Assembly: GCF_000378065.1 (NCBI RefSeq)
Contig: NZ_KB899175.1
Coordinates: forward strand, 1 to 34,002
DNA: 34,002 nt
Direction: 5' to 3'
Source: Porphyromonas gulae DSM 15663
Lineage (GTDB): Bacteria; Bacteroidota; Bacteroidia; Bacteroidales; Porphyromonadaceae
The notes beneath the pieces were generated by a model. The model was not told the origin of the DNA. It did not search any database and was given only the letters and a program-made list of their open reading frames with translations. Made by a program: the position numbers and the translations under genes. This document shows positions 24,785 to 34,002 of this stretch, one piece after another. Position 1 is the first letter of the stretch. The number at the start of each line of letters is the position of its first letter.

Positions 24785-25044
24785 AAGCAGAGTTGTTAAT
24801 GATTGAGAATGAACAAAGTTAACAAAATCCACTCGGCATTTTCCGGTTATCAAACACAACGTAGTGACCACCCCCAATCCGTGCAAGATTCTCTTCCTCG
24901 AATAATCATTCAAAAAAACTATCATGAATATATATCGAGATAAAAGGAGTTTTTATGAGTCGACCAAATATTTGGATTGTGATTATCTTTGCATCGCTGT
25001 ACTATAATGTACATCAACAACCCTTTTTAAACCACCTACCAATT
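24785..25044. other. Divergent intergenic region between GLPGLI protein 2 and the Wza-like gene
   Basis: This 260-bp region separates divergent genes and must carry both their promoters. Candidate -7 boxes are TAACTTTG on the minus strand (24814-24821) and TATCTTTG on the plus strand (24984-24991). Neither has a good -33 partner at 19 bp, so the calls are weak. The plus-strand box lies inside the longer reading frame that begins at 24955, which argues for the downstream start at 25045. Confidence 0.4.
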
Positions 25045-25848
25045 ATGCGCACTCTTGGTATTTTTTTGTTCGTTTCTTATTTTGTTTTGCTTTTTACCTC
25101 TTGTCGCTCCCAAAGAGAAAAGGTCGTTTATCTGCAAGATATTCAAACTTTTAATCGGGAGATTATCGCCAAACCATATGACGTAAAAATTGAGAAAGAT
25201 GACGTGCTGAACATCCTTGTCAGCAGTATGGATCCAGAACTTTCAACGCCTTACAATCAAGTGCTGACTACACGAGCATTGGCCAGAAACGGCTACGGAG
25301 CCAATACAAATGAGGGATTCTTAGTCGATTCGAAAGGATATATCAATTATCCGATTTTAGGACAAATCTATGTAGAGGGTCTTACTCGTACCGAACTGGA
25401 GAAAGAGATCCAGAAGAGAATTATTTCCAGTGGATTCATTAAAGACCCGACAGTGACCGTACAGCTCCAAAACTTCAAGGTATCCGTCTTAGGAGAGGTA
25501 AATCATCCGGGGTCGATGTCTGTAAAGGGAGAACGAATAACTCTTTTGGAAGCTATTGGACTAGCCGGAGACCTGACAATCTATGGCCGTCGCGATAGGG
25601 TTTTTGTGATCAGAGAAACCAATGGTCATCGCGAGGTTTTCCTGGCGGATCTCAGGAAGGCGGACTTGCTGACAAGCCCGGTGTATTATCTCCATCAAAA
25701 CGATGTCATTTACGTAGAGCCGAACAGCAAGAAAACACAGATGAGCGAAATCAATCAGAACAATAATGTGAATGTATGGCTCGGGGTAACATCCACGCTC
25801 GTATCCATTTCCACGCTTACGATTACCATAATAGATAAGTCTAAATAA
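25045..25848 (+). CDS. Wza/BexD-like polysaccharide export lipoprotein
   Basis: A 267-residue outer-membrane polysaccharide export protein, started at 25045 (MRTLGIFLFV) rather than the in-frame ATG at 24955, because this gives a signal ending in lipobox LLFTSC. It contains the periplasmic polysaccharide-export domain (KIEKDDVLNILVSSMDP, then GFLVDSKGYINYPILGQIYVEGLT) and an SLBB-type domain (VSVLGEVNHPGSMSVKGERITLLEAIGLAG, shown in part). A hydrophobic C-terminal helix (NVWLGVTSTLVSIST) could form the outer-membrane pore. It is 18 bp upstream of the tyrosine kinase gene, with which it forms an exopolysaccharide export operon. Confidence 0.93.
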   Translation: MRTLGIFLFVSYFVLLFTSCRSQREKVVYLQDIQTFNREIIAKPYDVKIEKDDVLNILVSSMDPELSTPYNQVLTTRALARNGYGANTNEGFLVDSKGYINYPILGQIYVEGLTRTELEKEIQKRIISSGFIKDPTVTVQLQNFKVSVLGEVNHPGSMSVKGERITLLEAIGLAGDLTIYGRRDRVFVIRETNGHREVFLADLRKADLLTSPVYYLHQNDVIYVEPNSKKTQMSEINQNNNVNVWLGVTSTLVSISTLTITIIDKSK

Positions 25849-25866
25849 TTTAAACCGAGAATTAGA

Positions 25867-28335
25867 ATGAACTTGAACGAAGACCCTCAAAACACATTTA
25901 CCCAGCAAGGCAGATCCTATATTTCCGATACGGAAGACTCCACAATCTTTTCTTTAGAAGAGTTTTTTCTTGGTCTCCTTGCATCTTGGAGATGGATTGT
26001 AGCGAGTGTATTGGTCTGTTTACTCATTGCCTATATATACATCCAACGCCAGCCCCCAATATACAATGCACAGGCTACAGTACTAATTAAAAGTGCTGAA
26101 AAAAGTGGGGCAACAAGCGGCCTACAGCAGTTTCAGGAACTTGGCTTGATGATGGGCAATTCTGAAGTAGAGAACGAAATTCTACTTCTCAAATCCAAGC
26201 GTTTGACCGCTATTGTAGTCGATAAACTTGACTTAGATGTATCCATATCCAAACAGGGCTTTTGGCGCAATGAATCATTGTATGGCAACAGTCCCGTAAG
26301 TATACAGATTACTGACAGGGATTCTACCGAAAGCTACTCCTTTAGGATTCGGATCAAAGATGCGCGTTCTTTTGAGCTGACCCATTTTGAGCAGAAAGAG
26401 CGCAATGGAATAGGCGATATTAAAATAGACGGTTCTTTTGGGAAGCCGATTGCGACTCCTGTTGGAGAACTAAAATTGGATACCACACTCTTCTTTGCAG
26501 ATTCATGGAAGGGAGAGGTTCTATATGTAAAGAAAGAAAATACTCGTAAGGTCGCAGAGCGTTACAATCAGGACCTTCAGGTGTCTTTGGCCGACAAGAA
26601 GGCTACGATAGTCAATTTGTCGTTGAAAAACGAAGACTTGGACCGTGCAAAGAATTTTATCGATGCTCTTATCGCTTCATATAATGATGATGTCATGAAC
26701 GATAAGAAGAGTGTCGCTATCAGTACCGCGTCTTTTATCGATGAGCGTTTGGCAATGATCGGTGGAGAACTTGGTTCGGTAGATACAGAGATCGAAACGT
26801 TTAAGAAAAGGAATAACATCACGGACATCTCCACCGATGTAGGTGCATATCTCAAGAGCAGTGCCGACTTACAGAAAGATCAGCTTATCGTAGAGCGAAA
26901 CCTTTCTTTGGCCAAGTACATCCAGTCATTCTTGAGACAAACCAGCACCGATAATGAACTCATGCCGGCCAATTTGGGCTTGACGGAAAGAGGAATTGAC
27001 AATAGTATAACGCTGTACAACGAACTTAAGCTCAAATATGAAAGATTGAAACAAAGTTCAAGTGAAAATAGTCCTGCGGTACAAGAGGTAGGTATGCAGC
27101 TCGTAGCGATGCGAAAATCGATCAATGCAGCTGTCGACAATTATATTAAGACCTTGAACTTACAACTCCGAGAGGTCAACAAAGAAATGTCTCGAACCAA
27201 AGAGCAGATCAGCGCTGTACCTACTCAGGAAAAGATCATGTCCACGATCCTGCGTCAGCAGAAAATCAAGGAAGAATTATATCTGTACCTTCTTAACAAA
27301 CGAGAAGAGAATGCACTCCGGTTGGCTATCACCGAGAGCAATGCTAAGACCGTTGATTCTGCTGATGGTTCTTTGGAGCCCATCTCTCCTCGTAAGCCGA
27401 TTGTCTTTTTTGCAGCCTTCCTGCTTGGATTGATTTTCCCAGCTGTCTATATCTACGCCAAAATGCAACTGAATAAGGGTGTGCGTGGGCGTAAAGACCT
27501 CGAAGGATTGTCTATCCCATTCTTGGGCGAAATACCTGCCTATCTAGGGCACCGAAACGAAGAAGACTTGGATGTGGTGGTTAGTTCCGGTAGTAGAGAC
27601 TCCTCGAGTGAAGCTTTCAGAATACTGCGTTCCAATATGGAGTTTATGCGTGTAAAATCAAGCAAACTCAAGACTGTGATGTTCACCTCTGCCAATCCTG
27701 GCTCGGGGAAATCTTTTGTGACTATGAATCTGGCTATTTCGCTAGCACTTACGGGCAAAAAAGTCATAGTAGTGGATTTGGATATCAGAAAAGGATCCCT
27801 CTCCAACCGATTGACTCAGAACAATACCGGTGTCACGGATTTCTTATACAACGAGAGCGTTTCGATCGACAGGCTAATTACACATTCGCCTCATAGCGAG
27901 AATTTAGATGTAATTCTGGCCGGTCCTGTCCCACCGAATCCTTCTGAACTCTTGCTATCGGATCGTTTGGAGTATCTGATAGATGAGCTTAATCGTCGTT
28001 ACGATTATGTTTTCTTGGATTCAGTTCCTGCTATGGCCGTAGCAGATGCCATGATTACCAATAGAGTTGCCGATCTGACCATCTATGTCATACGTCAAGG
28101 ACTTTTAGACAGGCGCTATTTACCTGAAATAGAACGTTTGTATGTTGAAAACAAGTTTGCGAATTTGTGTCTCGTTTTGAACGGCGTCACCTACTCAAGC
28201 TCAAGCGACCGATATACTTACGGCTATAACTATGGCTATGGCTATGAAGCCTATGACAAACAGGAAAGGAAACATCATCGCCACTCTGCTTCAAAAAGTA
28301 AGATGAAGTTTAAGAGCCCGATGAAGAAGAACTAA
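25867..28335 (+). CDS. ptk1: Wzc/Ptk1-type bacterial tyrosine kinase and polysaccharide co-polymerase
   Basis: An 822-residue inner-membrane protein. Two membrane helices bracket a periplasmic Wzz/GNVR-like region with coiled-coil segments: one near residues 40-60 (WIVASVLVCLLIAYIYI), one near 510-530 (IVFFAAFLLGLIFPAVYIY). The cytoplasmic BY-kinase domain has Walker A ANPGSGKS (609-616), Walker A' VVDLDIRKG (Asp637) and a Walker B-like YVFLDSVPA. The C-terminal tail has seven tyrosines in 14 residues (783-796, motif YTYGYNYGYGY) followed by a Lys-rich end, as expected for trans-autophosphorylation. It regulates chain length and export of exopolysaccharide. This matches the P. gingivalis Ptk1 kinase as I recall it. 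Confidence 0.94.
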   Translation: MNLNEDPQNTFTQQGRSYISDTEDSTIFSLEEFFLGLLASWRWIVASVLVCLLIAYIYIQRQPPIYNAQATVLIKSAEKSGATSGLQQFQELGLMMGNSEVENEILLLKSKRLTAIVVDKLDLDVSISKQGFWRNESLYGNSPVSIQITDRDSTESYSFRIRIKDARSFELTHFEQKERNGIGDIKIDGSFGKPIATPVGELKLDTTLFFADSWKGEVLYVKKENTRKVAERYNQDLQVSLADKKATIVNLSLKNEDLDRAKNFIDALIASYNDDVMNDKKSVAISTASFIDERLAMIGGELGSVDTEIETFKKRNNITDISTDVGAYLKSSADLQKDQLIVERNLSLAKYIQSFLRQTSTDNELMPANLGLTERGIDNSITLYNELKLKYERLKQSSSENSPAVQEVGMQLVAMRKSINAAVDNYIKTLNLQLREVNKEMSRTKEQISAVPTQEKIMSTILRQQKIKEELYLYLLNKREENALRLAITESNAKTVDSADGSLEPISPRKPIVFFAAFLLGLIFPAVYIYAKMQLNKGVRGRKDLEGLSIPFLGEIPAYLGHRNEEDLDVVVSSGSRDSSSEAFRILRSNMEFMRVKSSKLKTVMFTSANPGSGKSFVTMNLAISLALTGKKVIVVDLDIRKGSLSNRLTQNNTGVTDFLYNESVSIDRLITHSPHSENLDVILAGPVPPNPSELLLSDRLEYLIDELNRRYDYVFLDSVPAMAVADAMITNRVADLTIYVIRQGLLDRRYLPEIERLYVENKFANLCLVLNGVTYSSSSDRYTYGYNYGYGYEAYDKQERKHHRHSASKSKMKFKSPMKKN

Positions 28336-28343
28336 AAGAAGGG

Positions 28344-29102
28344 GTGTTTTCTATTTTTAGGAGGAAAACGAAGCAAGTCAATCCCTTTGAACAGGGATGG
28401 TTCGACGAGATGATAGATATGCACTGTCATCTGCTGCCTGCAGTGGACGACGGATCAAAATCTATCGAAGAGACCCTCTCTATAATCGATTTACTGGAAG
28501 AGATAGGCGTCAAGCGGCATATACTCACTCCCCATATTATGGAAGAGTATCCGTCGAATAATGCTCTCTTCCTTCGTGCACGCTTCGAAGACCTTCTTGC
28601 CGCAACATCTACTGATAAGGCTTCACACCTGCGACTTGCTGCAGAGTATATGTTGGATGCTGCTTTTCCTGATCGGTTGGCAGAACCACTCCTGACGTTG
28701 GGGGATCGGCACATTTTGGTCGAAACCTCCTATATGGCCCCCCCCATGGGATTGATGGGGTTACTTGCAGATTTGCGACTCAAAGGCCTTTCTCCCGTGT
28801 TGGCCCATCCCGAACGTTATGTGTACATGGAGGAGAAGGATTACGTGATGATCAAAAAGCAAGGAGTGTTGTTCCAACTGAACCTTTTTTCCCTGTTCGG
28901 GGCATACAGTTCATTTGTGTCAGAGAAAGCCTATGCACTGCTTGAGGCCGGCTATTACGATCTCATAGGGACGGACATACACCACCCGCAACCTATAGTC
29001 CGATTACTCTCCAAAGCTTCTTTGCCTCGGGATATGGAGGGAAAAATCAAGTATTTGGTCGAAAATAACGCTCGATTGTTGTCTTCCGTTGCTGTTCGAT
29101 AA
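28344..29102 (+). CDS. php1: PHP-domain tyrosine phosphatase (CpsB/Php1-like)
   Basis: A 252-residue PHP-family protein-tyrosine phosphatase that removes phosphates from tyrosine kinases of the Wzc type. It starts with GTG at 28344, 8 bp after the kinase stop and preceded by AAGAAGGG; the next in-frame ATG (28410) would cut into the family N-terminus. Metal-binding motifs are visible: DMHCHLLPAVDDGS, TPHIM, LAHPERY and GTDIHH. Its position directly after the kinase makes that kinase the likely substrate. The symbol is from memory of the P. gingivalis Php1 work and should be checked. A terminator follows at 29122-29167. Confidence 0.88.
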   Translation: MFSIFRRKTKQVNPFEQGWFDEMIDMHCHLLPAVDDGSKSIEETLSIIDLLEEIGVKRHILTPHIMEEYPSNNALFLRARFEDLLAATSTDKASHLRLAAEYMLDAAFPDRLAEPLLTLGDRHILVETSYMAPPMGLMGLLADLRLKGLSPVLAHPERYVYMEEKDYVMIKKQGVLFQLNLFSLFGAYSSFVSEKAYALLEAGYYDLIGTDIHHPQPIVRLLSKASLPRDMEGKIKYLVENNARLLSSVAVR

Positions 29103-29121
29103 AAGCATTTGTGTAGGAATG

Positions 29122-29167
29122 AAAAATATGGGCTGATTCCGACTTCTGGAGTCAGCCTATATTTTTT
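29122..29167 (+). terminator. Intrinsic terminator after the phosphatase gene
   Basis: ATATGGGCTGATTCC (29126-29140) pairs with GGAGTCAGCCTATAT (29148-29162) with GU wobbles, and a T run (TTTTTTATTT) follows. It lies 20 bp past the phosphatase stop codon and ends the exopolysaccharide operon. The matching A run on the other side means it could also work in reverse. Confidence 0.85.
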
Positions 29168-29399
29168 ATTTCTTGTAGCTCTTGAAAAGGCCATGAGAAG
29201 AGCACACATTTCATCAGACAGCCTCTTCATTATCTGGGTATCAATCAAAGGTTACGCATTACAATTCATGATCCATGCGGGGCATCTTAGGCCTAAACGA
29301 TTCATCAGCTCGATAAGACTCCCGGCCCTTCAGATCATTTACGTCTGGAACGTTCATCAATTCATGACTCGGAAAATGTGGCTTGAGATTTTTTTCGTT

Positions 29400-29455
29400 A
29401 AGGCGCAGGAATTTTTTATTTCTCGAGCCAAAACGAAAAAGTTGACGCGCCACTT
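29400..29455. repeat. Palindromic intergenic repeat, copy B
   Basis: The segment shares CGAGCCAAAACGAAAAA (29424-29440) and GACGCGCCAC with copy A at 61-136, and has a partly matching left arm (AGGCGCAGGAATTTTTT). Its stem is less perfect than in copy A. It lies directly beside the orphan IS end at 29465. Confidence 0.6.
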
Positions 29456-29464
29456 TTTTAGGGC

Positions 29465-29489
29465 TGACGTGTACTGAAAAAAGTTGACA
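29465..29489. mobile_element. Orphan IS terminus identical to the IS3-family left end
   Basis: These 25 bases are identical to 33696-33720, the region just upstream of the IS3-family transposase gene. Only this end is present here; the following sequence does not match the element's interior, and no transposase is nearby. A weaker direct copy of similar pattern is at 29777-29802. It may be a relic of an excised or deleted copy. Confidence 0.6.
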
Positions 29490-29819
29490 CTCGAAGAGGT
29501 CTAGTTCGTGATTAAAACTACAGTGTCTCTTCTAAGGCCCATTATCAGTTTACACTCCGGCCTATACTAATAAGAGACGGCAGGGGCGAAGATTCAACTT
29601 TTGGGGTACGGACTTGAATCTTGATTTCGGTTGAGATTATTTCTACCGGAAAGCATATGTTTCATTTTGTTTCTCGAACCAAGAGGCTAAGTGCATAGTT
29701 ATTGAATTACAGGCGATAAGCATATACTTGGATAAGCAAAAAGACACACATCAGATGTCTTCTCTACAGGGCTTATACGTCAACTATGTAAAAAAGTGAC
29801 ACTTGATAAAAAACAGACG

Positions 29820-30548
29820 ATGAATCTTCAAGAAATATTGCAGCACAGACGCTCCGTGCGTCACTATGACAGCCAAAAGACGATAGATGCGGATCGGGTC
29901 AAAGAGTGTATCCGACTAGCCACTCTGGCTCCTACCAGCTCCAATATGCAGCTATGGGAGGCCTACCATGTAGTCAACCCCCAAAAGCTGAAACTACTCG
30001 GTCAAGCATGTCTCGGACAGAAAGCGGCCACTACAGCACCGCAGATGGTGGTTTTTGTGGTTCGCCCTGACTTGGTAAAGAGGCATGCCGAGGCGGTACT
30101 CTCCTTTGAGCGTGGTAATGTGGAGCATAACAGTCCGGAGGAAAAGCAGTCTAAGCGAATCAAACGGCTGGAGTCCTATTATCGGAAACTGATACCATTT
30201 TTATATGGTCGTTGCTTCGGTTTGCTGGGAAGCCTGCGCAAGATTTTGGTACAGGTGATCGGATTGTCCAAACCGGTACCGCGACAAGTATCCGAGGGAG
30301 ACATGCGTACGGTGATGCACAAGAGCTGCGCATTGGCTGCACAGACCTTTATGCTGGCCATGGCAGAGACCGGCTATGACACCTGCCCGATGGAGGGCTT
30401 CGACAGCCTCCGTGTGAAGAGAATACTAGGACTGCCGCGTGCTGCTCAAATCAATATGATAGTTTCATGCGGTATCAGAACGCCCGAAGGCATTTGGGGC
30501 GAACGTTTTCGGATTCCTTTCGAAGAGACCTACCGCCGTGTGGACTGA
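29820..30548 (+). CDS. Nitroreductase-family flavoprotein
   Basis: A 242-residue FMN-dependent NAD(P)H oxidoreductase of the nitroreductase family, started at 29820 (MNLQEILQHRRSVRHYD); an in-frame ATG eight codons upstream is less likely. The FMN-binding RRSVRHY motif, LAPTSSNMQLW and the C-terminal GLPRAAQINMIVSCGI region are typical. A middle insertion (RIKRLESYYRKLIPFLYGRCFGLLG, shown only in part) is longer than in small nitroreductases. The true substrate is not apparent; quinones, flavins or nitro compounds are usual. It is preceded by the IS-relic region and followed by the M16 protease gene 150 bp later. Confidence 0.88.
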   Translation: MNLQEILQHRRSVRHYDSQKTIDADRVKECIRLATLAPTSSNMQLWEAYHVVNPQKLKLLGQACLGQKAATTAPQMVVFVVRPDLVKRHAEAVLSFERGNVEHNSPEEKQSKRIKRLESYYRKLIPFLYGRCFGLLGSLRKILVQVIGLSKPVPRQVSEGDMRTVMHKSCALAAQTFMLAMAETGYDTCPMEGFDSLRVKRILGLPRAAQINMIVSCGIRTPEGIWGERFRIPFEETYRRVD

Positions 30549-33524
<2,976 letters not shown>

Positions 33525-33538
33525 GCAAACATAAAGGA

Positions 33539-33604
33539 CACCCTGAAAATAAGGGTGACTAAAAAGCAGAGGGCGCGTCTTACCGATGCGCCCTCTGTGT
33601 GTTT
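33539..33604 (+). terminator. Intrinsic terminator after the M16 protease gene
   Basis: The main stem is CAGAGGGCGC (33567-33576) with GCGCCCTCTG (33588-33597), a perfect 10-bp match with an 11-nt loop, followed by TGTGTTTTC. A small hairpin, CACCCT/AGGGTG (33539-33557), precedes it. Confidence 0.85.
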
Positions 33605-33695
33605 TCAGCCGAGGAATAAGGCCAAAAAAATAGAGATAAGAACGTCACTTCAAGCAGACTTTGCGAAGACTTATTTTTCAGTGCCTCCAAACCAA

Positions 33696-34002
33696 TGACG
33701 TGTACTGAAAAAAGTTGACAGTTGGCGGGATGCAACCAGTATCCATTATGGGCAAACATTTAAGCAACTTTGAACGCCTTGCCATCCTAGAGGATTACCT
33801 CTCCGGGGCACAGAGCCAAGGTGCCATTGGACGGAAATATGGCATCAGTCGTGGTCTTATTCCTCAATGGCTTCGTAAATTTGGACTCGAAGATAAAGTT
33901 CATCCAGTTCCAATGAAAGCGTCCCAATCCCCCCAGAGTGAGCTGACACTCAATGAAAAAGAAGAGTTGGAGCAACTACGTAAAGAGAATCGTGTCCTCA
34001 AG
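33696..34002 (+). mobile_element. IS3-family insertion sequence, left part only
   Basis: The element probably begins at or within 33696-33720, the 25 bases repeated at 29465-29489. A transposase OrfA gene follows directly. The right end lies beyond the window, so length, inverted repeats and target duplication cannot be judged. It lies about 90 bp after the M16 protease terminator. Confidence 0.8.
33730..34002 (+). CDS. IS3-family transposase OrfA (partial, runs off the window)
   Basis: The frame is open from ATG 33730 (or ATG 33748) to the window edge, giving at least 91 residues. It has a helix-turn-helix region (YLSGAQSQGAIGRKYGISRG, then LIPQWLRKF) and the start of a leucine-zipper-like coiled coil (NEKEELEQLRKENRVLK), the usual layout of the DNA-binding OrfA of IS3-family elements, which would be followed by OrfB with a DDE domain through frameshifting. 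The catalytic part is not in the window. Confidence 0.88.
   Translation, partial: MQPVSIMGKHLSNFERLAILEDYLSGAQSQGAIGRKYGISRGLIPQWLRKFGLEDKVHPVPMKASQSPQSELTLNEKEELEQLRKENRVLK

Larger units (their letters stand above)
29103..29819. other. Gene-free region with repeats and an orphan IS end
   Basis: No credible gene in about 700 bp; the one open frame (29109-29477, 122 codons) overlaps the terminator and has no recognisable domain. The region contains a terminator (29122-29167), a palindromic repeat copy (29400-29455), an orphan copy of an IS terminus (29465-29489), a weaker related copy at 29777-29802, and perhaps a third fragment of the palindromic repeat (TTTCTCGAACCAAG near 29668). Confidence 0.6.

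Noticed and set aside
24955-25044. Upstream start for the Wza-like gene at 24955
   Set aside because: It would place 30 extra residues before a clear lipoprotein signal peptide, and a candidate -7 box (24984-24991) lies inside that stretch.
29109-29477. 122-codon open frame after the phosphatase gene
   Set aside because: It starts 7 bp past the phosphatase stop, runs through the intrinsic terminator and ends in the palindromic repeat and IS relic; no domain is seen.

Overview
The window looks like chromosomal DNA of Porphyromonas gingivalis or a very close relative. I judge this from recognised protein families, not a database search: GLPGLI-family proteins, a Ptk1/Php1-type exopolysaccharide operon, an OPT transporter next to peptidase T (fitting an asaccharolytic peptide feeder), and Bacteroidetes-type -7 promoter boxes (TAnnTTTG) without strong Shine-Dalgarno sites. 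26 coding units are supported, including one interrupted gene and one gene cut by the window edge.

Layout. (1) 1-625 is non-coding, with a palindromic repeat, a perfect 16-bp inverted repeat and a terminator. (2) 626-4398, minus strand: a probable stress operon of ECF sigma factor, small HxxxCxxC zinc-binding anti-sigma-like protein, DUF417 membrane protein, exported MsrA-MsrB fusion and spondin-domain lipoprotein. Five 23-bp tandem repeats lie upstream (4563-4677). (3) 4724-5998: an MgtC/DUF4010-type membrane protein gene broken by one in-frame TGA. (4) 6424-14840, minus strand: an envelope cluster of PpiD-like foldase, CNNM/CBS/CorC protein, LptC, TPR protein, outer-membrane barrel, CoaX and a ThiF/MoeB-like E1 protein without zinc cysteines. 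(5) 14976-19394, minus strand: PepT, OPT transporter, DUF6261-like protein. (6) 19615-19907: a decayed tandem repeat of 41-43 bp, about seven copies. (7) 19993-24784, minus strand: TonB-receptor-like protein, GLPGLI protein, a 93-residue secreted protein with its own promoter and terminator, and a second GLPGLI protein. (8) 25045-29102, plus strand: Wza-like lipoprotein, Wzc/Ptk1-type tyrosine kinase, CpsB/Php1-type PHP phosphatase. (9) 29103-29819: a gene-free region with repeat copies and an orphan IS end. (10) 29820-33524, plus strand: nitroreductase and a large M16 zinc protease. (11) From 33696 an IS3-family element starts and runs off the window.

How the parts fit. The sigma/anti-sigma pair probably controls methionine-sulfoxide repair at the envelope. 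The 6.4-14.8 kb block handles LPS transport and outer-membrane protein folding, with coenzyme A synthesis attached. OPT and PepT form a peptide import and hydrolysis pair. The Wza/Wzc/PHP operon regulates and exports an exopolysaccharide, with no glycosyltransferases nearby. The GLPGLI/secreted-protein/TonB-receptor island is the least understood group and the best candidate for an undescribed system: a small secreted protein with a strong promoter and an attenuating terminator, between two paralogous exported proteins that share a nearly identical 137-bp patch.
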